In this document: piece by piece, positions 6,328 through 10,356 of the stretch
Layout of the letters: every line of letters starts with the position of its first letter
Numbering within the stretch: position 1 is the stretch's first letter
DNA from: an uncultured Clostridium sp.
GTDB taxonomy: Bacteria; Bacillota; Clostridia; TANB77; CAG-508
DNA length: 10,356 nt
Assembly (NCBI GenBank): GCA_905203195.1
Contig: CAJKVD010000012.1
Coordinates: 1 to 10,356, forward strand
Direction: 5' to 3'
Notes under the pieces: model-generated
Told to the model about the DNA's origin: nothing
Database searches by the model: none
What the model saw: the letters and a program-made list of their open reading frames with translations, nothing else
Made by a program: the position numbers and the translations under genes

Positions 6328-7182
6328 ATGAGTGAATTTGAAGAAGTATTTAATAGTTATAATTCTGGAAATAAGCAATATAGCAAAGAAGAATATGCAG
6401 AATATAAGAAAAAAGAAAAGCAAGAAGTTTATAATCTAATAGATAAAACAGCAGAAAGAGTTGTTACTAATGGAGAGGAGTTAAAAAAATATTTAGATAC
6501 ACAAAGTAAATTTGACCAATATTCTGTTGGAAATGCTATGCTTGTATTAGCACAAATGCCTAATGCAACACAATTAAGAGATTATAACGGATGGCAAAAT
6601 GTAGGAGGATATGTAAAAAAATCTCCAAAAAAAGTAAAAATATTAGAGCCAGCCGATAGTTATATGAGAGAAGATGGGACAGTTGGAACAAATTATAATG
6701 TTAAGAAAGTGTATGATATAACACAAGTTAATATAAAAGATAGAGCAAGACAAATGAAATATGATAATAAAATATTATTAAAATTATTTTTGCAAAGTAG
6801 TAATGCAAAAGTTGAAGTTGTAGATTATATTCCAAACACAGACAAGAAAGCAATGTATGACATGAATAATGATACACTTTATATTGCAAAAGGAGCAGAA
6901 GCACCAAGTATATTTTATGAAGTAACACAAGAAATAGCAATGCAAGAGATAGGCGAAGATACTTTGAAAAGTTATTGTGTTTCATATATGTTGTGTAAAA
7001 AGTATAATATAGATGTTTCTAATTATAATTTTGAAAATGTTGCTATAAGTATGCAAAGTATGGATGCAAAACAAATTAGAGAAGAATTAGAGCCTATAAG
7101 AAATGCAATGGAAAATATAAACTCTCGTATAACAGAAAATATAAAACAATTAGCAAGAGAAAGTAAGGCAAAAGAAAGATGA
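6328..7182 (+). CDS. ArdC-like ssDNA-binding domain protein
   Basis: This 284-residue protein starts at ATG 6328 with AAAGG at 6312-6316. Residues about 30-135 match the N-terminal ArdC-type ssDNA-binding domain: 'KFDQYSVGNAMLVLAQMPNATQLRDYNGWQNVGGYVKK', split here as YSVGNAML, QMPNATQL and DYNGWQ blocks, followed by 'ILEPADSY' and 'KKVYDITQ'. ArdC proteins bind incoming single-stranded DNA and protect it from restriction. Full ArdC proteins also carry a zincin-like metalloprotease domain. Here the equivalent C-terminal region ('FYEVTQEIAMQEIGE', about 196-210) lacks an HExxH zinc motif, so it is probably binding-only. The gene sits between pcfB and the small protein gene ahead of the coupling protein, a standard position in Tn1549-type elements. 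Confidence 0.8.
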   Translation: MSEFEEVFNSYNSGNKQYSKEEYAEYKKKEKQEVYNLIDKTAERVVTNGEELKKYLDTQSKFDQYSVGNAMLVLAQMPNATQLRDYNGWQNVGGYVKKSPKKVKILEPADSYMREDGTVGTNYNVKKVYDITQVNIKDRARQMKYDNKILLKLFLQSSNAKVEVVDYIPNTDKKAMYDMNNDTLYIAKGAEAPSIFYEVTQEIAMQEIGEDTLKSYCVSYMLCKKYNIDVSNYNFENVAISMQSMDAKQIREELEPIRNAMENINSRITENIKQLARESKAKER

Positions 7183-7208
7183 ATATATGAAAATGGAGGC
7201 TTGATAAA

Positions 7209-7394
7209 TTGGAAGAAAAAAGAGTAATTTCAATAAATAGATATGAATATGAAATTCTATTAAATGCACTTAACGAATATCGTAATAGTTTAATAGCAAA
7301 TGGAAAATCAACAGAATTTGTTAATCAAGCATTATTAAGGCTTATAAATACTCCCATTAAAAAGAAATCTTTATTAAAAAGAGAAAGAGTATAA
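7209..7394 (+). CDS. Small conserved ICE protein upstream of the coupling protein
   Basis: This 61-residue protein uses TTG at 7209, nine nt after GGAGG at 7195-7199. Its stop TAA overlaps the first base of the coupling-protein ATG (TAATG), pointing to translational coupling. It has an amphipathic pattern ('RYEYEILLNALNEYRNSL', then 'VNQALLRLINTP') and a basic C-terminus, with no membrane segment or known motif. Tn1549-type elements often carry a small protein in this slot between ArdC-like and VirD4 genes. Function is unknown. Confidence 0.65.
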   Translation: MEEKRVISINRYEYEILLNALNEYRNSLIANGKSTEFVNQALLRLINTPIKKKSLLKRERV

Positions 7395-8091
7395 TGAGAG
7401 AAAGAAATAATACTAATATAGTATTTTATGTTTTAGGAATAATACCAGTAATCTGGGTTGCGTTACTTATTGCACCATATATAAATGGTGGAATAGTGGA
7501 AATTATAGAAGAATTTCCAAATTTAATAAATAATCCTTTCGGACTAACTTTTTGTGCAAATAGCATAAAGGTTAGTCTTTTTTTTGTGCTTATTTATGGT
7601 ATGGGAATAGCAATGTATGAATCTACAAAAAGAAATTATAGAAGAAAAGAAGAACATGGGTCAGCAAAATGGGGAAATCCAAGATTTTTAAATAAAAAAT
7701 ATCAGCAATACCCTATAAGTGATAATAAAATATTAACGCAAAGCGTGAAAATAGGTTTAAATGGCAAAAAACACAGAAGAAATTTGAATGTATTAGTATG
7801 TGGTGGAAGTGGAGCAGGAAAAACAAGATTTTATGCAAAACCAAATATTATGCAATGTAATTGTTCTTTTGTAGCGTTAGACCCAAAAGGAGAATTATTA
7901 AAAGATACAGGGAATTTGTTAGAGAAAAAAGGTTATGAAGTTAGAGTGCTAGACCTAATAAATATGGAGAAGAGTCATTGCTATAACCCTTTTGTATATT
8001 TGAAAACTGATAATGATGTGCAAAAGTTAGTAACAAATCTATTTAAAAGTACAACACCTAAACGGAAGTCAAACACAAGATCCTTTCTGGG
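7394..8091 (+). CDS. virD4: VirD4/TraG-type coupling protein, exon 1, frameshifted and interrupted by an intron
   Basis: The type IV coupling protein is the membrane ATPase that links the relaxosome to the secretion channel. Two N-terminal membrane segments lie at about residues 9-29 and 58-76. 'KEEHGSAKWG' (about 85-94) is the usual VirD4 entry motif, and Walker A is G137-G-S-G-A-G-K143-T144. 'ALDPKGELL' (161-169) and 'YNPF' are conserved. Reading continues normally to K223 (codon 8060-8062). Then one extra base at about 8063 shifts the frame: in frame 8064 onward the DNA reads G-S-Q-T-Q-D-P-F-W, the expected continuation. A group II intron starts at 8092, one base into the codon after Trp. 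Without frame correction the product runs off into intron sequence and stops at 8134. Walker B and the rest of the protein are in exon 2, outside the window. Confidence 0.9.
7542..7585 (+). terminator. Terminator-like hairpin inside the coupling-protein gene
   Basis: GACTAACTTTT (7542-7552) pairs with AAAGGTTAGTC (7567-7577), with one G-U. After a bulged T at 7553, four more pairs (7554-7557 with 7563-7566) close a 5-nt loop. Eight T residues (7578-7585) follow directly. The shape is that of a strong intrinsic terminator, but it lies within coding sequence for the second membrane segment region, so its activity is uncertain. Confidence 0.6.
8080..8091 (+). other. Intron-binding sites IBS2 and IBS1 in exon 1
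   Basis: ATCCT at 8080-8084 (IBS2) and TCTGGG at 8086-8091 (IBS1) lie directly upstream of the intron. IBS1 is the exact complement of CCCAGA at 8480-8485, and IBS2 that of AGGAT at 8317-8321. Both pairings fix the splice junction at 8091/8092. Confidence 0.82.
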
Positions 8092-8316
8092 GTGCGACCT
8101 GTTGCAGTTTGAAAAGAACTGCTTAAAACTTTAATTTAATATGTTTTAAAACTAATATTTCGATTGGTGGAATGATAGGGTAACGCCTTGAAACGCCACT
8201 TTAATACTCCGAATAGCGAAAATATTGTTAAGAATATTTTGGTTATAAGCTCGGTGAAGTCGGCAGAGAATTGCCCTAATGATTAAGAAATTAATCAAGG
8301 AAAGTGTCCTAGAGGT

Positions 8317-8321
8317 AGGAT
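8317..8321 (+). other. Candidate EBS2 of the group II intron
   Basis: AGGAT in GGTAGGATATGC is complementary to ATCCT at exon positions 8080-8084. Five base pairs alone is modest, but the position upstream of EBS1 within domain I and the adjacent IBS1 match support it. Confidence 0.6.
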
Positions 8322-8479
8322 ATGCAATCTATATGTCGGAAGTCTATAAAATACTCATGGTTAGAATTTTTGTTAAGACGGGCAAAATGACGAAGTTTCC
8401 GAATGTACAAGCCTAGAACGGGAGTTAGTCGAAAGGCTATAATCATTTTAATATGATGTTTGTGAGGTGGAGTAAGGTT

Positions 8480-8485
8480 CCCAGA
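8480..8485 (+). other. EBS1 of the group II intron
   Basis: CCCAGA lies in the loop of a hairpin closed by AAGGT and ACCTT, and is perfectly complementary to TCTGGG at 8086-8091, the last six exon bases. A G-U and an A-T pair can extend it by two. This pairing defines the 5' splice site and target specificity. Confidence 0.83.
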
Positions 8486-8834
8486 GATGAAACACCTTAT
8501 ATTATTACAGGTAATATCAAGCAAACAGGCTTATAGGAACGACCTAAAAGTATATATGTAAAGATAGAAATATTGGAACAGGGAAAGCTAACAATACTGA
8601 GGGCTTAACACCTATGAAGTAGTTGTAGGGAATAAATAACTTACATTAATGTTAGTGAGAGTAGTGGCACAGTACCTATGAAACTCTGATAATAAGGAGT
8701 GGAGGGATAGCCACAAGTCAAAAATAATTAATTTATACAAAATTTACAAATTTTAGAAAGGAGTTCTAAAACATAAGGTTCTTGTAAGACTAATAGAGGC
8801 AATAAATCTTAGAAATAGGAGGAAAAGCCGACTT

Positions 8835-10356
8835 ATGACAATTAAAAATCAAAAGTTCAAAAAGAAAAAGCATTTAAGAAATAACGAATATTATAATTTG
8901 CAAAATGAATTTGATAAACTTTATGAACAAAGTAAAAACGGAAAAAAGTTTAAAAACTTACTAGAACTAATTGAAAGTGAAGAAAATATACAACTTGCTT
9001 ACAGAAATATAAAGAAAAACAAAGGTAGTAAAACAGCAGGAACTAACAACAATACAATTATTGCTATTGGAAAGATAAAAACAAATAATCTTGTCCAATA
9101 TGTTAGAAATAGACTTGCAGATTACAAACCTCAAACTGTAAGGAGAGTTGAAATACCAAAACCAAATGGAAAAACTAGACCTTTAGGAATACCAACAATA
9201 GAAGATAGACTTATACAACAATGTATAAAGCAAATATTAGAGCCAATTTGTGAAGCAAAATTTCATAAAGACAATTATGGTTTTAGACCTAATAGAGGAA
9301 CTAATCACGCAATAGCAATGGCAATGAGATTTGCAAATATAAACAAATTGTATCACGTTGTTGATATAGATATACACGGATTTTTTGATAATGTTGACCA
9401 TTCAAAATTGTTAAAACAAATATGGAGTATGGGAATACAAGACAAAAATCTTATATGTATTATATCAAAAATGTTAAAAGCAGAAATCAAAGGAGTAGGT
9501 ATTCCAACAAAAGGAGTTCCACAAGGTCGGAATATTAAGTCCATTGTTGGCTAATATAGTTTTAAATGAGCTTGATTGGTGGGTATCAAATCAATGGTAC
9601 ACAAAGAAATTAAATGGCGACTATTGTAAAGATTGGAGAAGAATAGCGTTAAATAAGTCAAACTTAAAACAAGTTATGATAGTTAGATACGCAGATGATT
9701 TTAAGTTGTTTTGCAAAACTCACGAACAAGCCGTAAATATGTATCACGCTACAAAACAATGGTTAAAAGAAAGATTAAAACTTGATGTCAGTGAAGAAAA
9801 GACAAAAATAGTAAATTTAAAAACTGAATACTCTGAATTTTTAGGCTTTAAATTAAAAGTTTATAAAAAGGGGAGTCGCTGGGTTGTCAAATCTCATATT
9901 TGCGATAAATCAAAGAAGAAAATAAAAGCAAATATTAAATCAGCAATAAAAGAATTAGGAAAACATAAGGATAAGCCTAGTGCATTAAAATTAAATTCTG
10001 TAATACTGGGAATACATCAATATTATAGAATAGCAACAAATGTATATATAGATTTTGAAAAAATTGCCTATGGACTTACAAAGAGCCTTAAATGTAGAAC
10101 AAAAACATTTGCAGGAAACAAAGGTGGAAAAAGCAAAGCATTCATAAAATTTTATGGAGGTTATAGTGGAAAACCAATATATATAAAGGGAGTAGCAATA
10201 TTTCCTATACATTATGTTAGTACAAAACCACCATTATGCTTTTCACAAGATATGTGTAATTACACTCCACAAGGTAGAACTAAAATACACAACAATTTAA
10301 AGAAAATTGACAAATATATTTTGATATATATAATGCGAAATCCAATAACAAATGCA
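8835..10356 (+). CDS. ltrA: Group II intron reverse transcriptase/maturase (LtrA-type), frameshifted, 3' partial
   Basis: ATG at 8835 follows AGGAGG (8817-8822). The first 231 residues run in one frame: RT blocks 'RRVEIPKPNGKTRPLGIPT' (about 105-123), 'YGFRPNRG' (about 150) and 'VDIDIHGFFDNVDH' (D177, D179; D179 a probable catalytic Asp), ending at 'TKGVPQG' (to 9527). An extra base at about 9528 shifts the frame. From 9529 the expected 'GILSPLLANIVLNELDWW' follows, with the YADD catalytic motif at 9688-9699, then thumb/maturase X-domain sequence ('FLGFKLKVY', 'ILGIHQYYRIAT'). That frame stays open to the window end, so the C-terminus, possibly with an HNH endonuclease domain, is missing. Read without correction, the protein stops at 9554, before YADD, and would be inactive. 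The protein normally aids splicing and copies the intron into new sites. Confidence 0.92.

Larger units (their letters stand above)
8092..8834 (+). ncRNA. Group II intron ribozyme, domains I-III and start of IV
   Basis: This 743-nt stretch has no gene and reads as ribozyme. Evidence: the GTGCG 5' end; an early hairpin GCAGTT (8104-8109)/AACTGC (8117-8122); the typical block GGGTAACGCC...AACGCC around 8179-8200; GGGAAAGCTAACAATACTGA around 8581-8600; and a block near 8670-8720 (AGTACCTATGAAAC, GGAGGGATAGCC) that I recognise from the region before group II maturase genes. The EBS1 loop is closed by AAGGT/ACCTT. Structural subclass is not assigned. A minus-strand reading frame at 8309-8524 is a chance product of this RNA. 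Confidence 0.85.
1..10356 (+). mobile_element. Internal segment of a Tn1549/CTn-type integrative conjugative element
   Basis: The co-directional order is: SNF2-helicase C-terminus, RadC-like protein, DUF3991/TOPRIM protein, DpnD/PcfM-like protein, MobC, MOBP relaxase, PcfB, ArdC-like protein, small protein, VirD4 coupling protein. This order is typical of Tn1549-like conjugative transposons of Firmicutes. Several genes overlap or are separated by only a few bases, as in a transfer operon. No integrase, excisionase, att site or VirB4/VirB6 channel gene is visible, so both ends lie outside. Whether the element can still transfer is doubtful, because the coupling-protein gene carries a frameshift and an intron. 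Confidence 0.88.
8092..10356 (+). mobile_element. Group II intron inserted in the coupling-protein gene (3' end not in window)
   Basis: The intron begins with GTGCGAC at 8092, a standard bacterial group II 5' end, and lies in sense orientation to the interrupted gene. It carries about 740 nt of structured RNA, then an LtrA-type reverse transcriptase/maturase reading frame. Exon-binding sequences match the flanking exon, showing that it sits at a cognate target. Domains V and VI, the 3' splice site and exon 2 must lie past 10356. The intron-encoded protein has its own frameshift, so splicing may depend on a maturase supplied from elsewhere unless the shift is bypassed or is an error. Confidence 0.92.

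Noticed and set aside
8060..8070. Classic slippery-sequence programmed frameshift in the coupling protein
   Set aside because: The shift needed is +1, not -1, and no X-XXY-YYZ heptamer or well-placed downstream stem was seen; the CGG-linked idea is reported separately as speculative.
8309..8524. 71-residue minus-strand reading frame
   Set aside because: It lies wholly within the group II ribozyme, has no known motif and opposes the RNA strand; chance reading of structured RNA.
1..10356. CRISPR arrays, tRNA or rRNA genes, toxin-antitoxin or phage-defence genes
   Set aside because: No spaced direct repeats, cloverleaf-like sequences or recognisable defence proteins were found; all genes fit ICE transfer or intron functions.

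Overview
The window is an internal piece of an integrative and conjugative element (ICE, conjugative transposon) of the Tn1549/CTn type, in a very AT-rich Gram-positive host, most likely a gut Clostridia or Bacilli relative. The reasons are strong AGGAGG-type ribosome binding sites, frequent TTG starts, AGA as the dominant arginine codon, TGA and TAA both used as stops, and a gene order typical of that ICE family. Every gene I accept is on the + strand. Neither end of the element is in view, and no cargo such as resistance or phage-defence genes is visible.

Bases 1-3661 are the DNA-processing and accessory part: the C-terminal end of the large SNF2-type helicase/methylase protein, a RadC-like JAMM-domain protein, an unassigned charged protein, a DUF3991/TOPRIM primase-like protein that appears to start at ATT, and a small DpnD/PcfM-like protein. 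Two strong intrinsic-terminator hairpins (478-510 and 2195-2229) sit almost on top of the next gene's ribosome binding site. There is too little room after them for a new promoter, so downstream expression probably depends on read-through.

Bases 3662-5520 are the mobilization part: a candidate oriT with two inverted repeats (about 3728-3800), MobC, and a MOBP relaxase with its three-histidine motif. Bases 5517-8091 carry the genes that bring the relaxosome to the channel: PcfB (DUF3801), an ArdC-like ssDNA-binding protein, a 61-residue small protein, and the first exon of the VirD4/TraG-type coupling protein (T4CP). MobC and the relaxase would nick oriT, and PcfB and the T4CP would pass the nicked strand to the secretion channel, whose genes lie beyond the window.

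From 8092 to the window end, a group II intron in sense orientation interrupts the coupling-protein gene within the conserved DPFW motif. Its 5' end GTGCG, matching exon-binding sequences (EBS1 at 8480-8485, EBS2 at 8317-8321) and an LtrA-type reverse transcriptase/maturase are all visible. The 3' end of the intron and exon 2 are outside the window.

The most interesting feature is a pair of +1 frameshifts, one in the coupling-protein exon (about 8063) and one in the intron reverse transcriptase (about 9528). Each places an in-frame CGG codon where skipping one base restores a conserved glycine (GGA). I find no other in-frame CGG codon in the accepted genes. This could be ordinary mutation, a systematic sequencing error, or recoding at CGG. 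The sequence alone does not decide between them.
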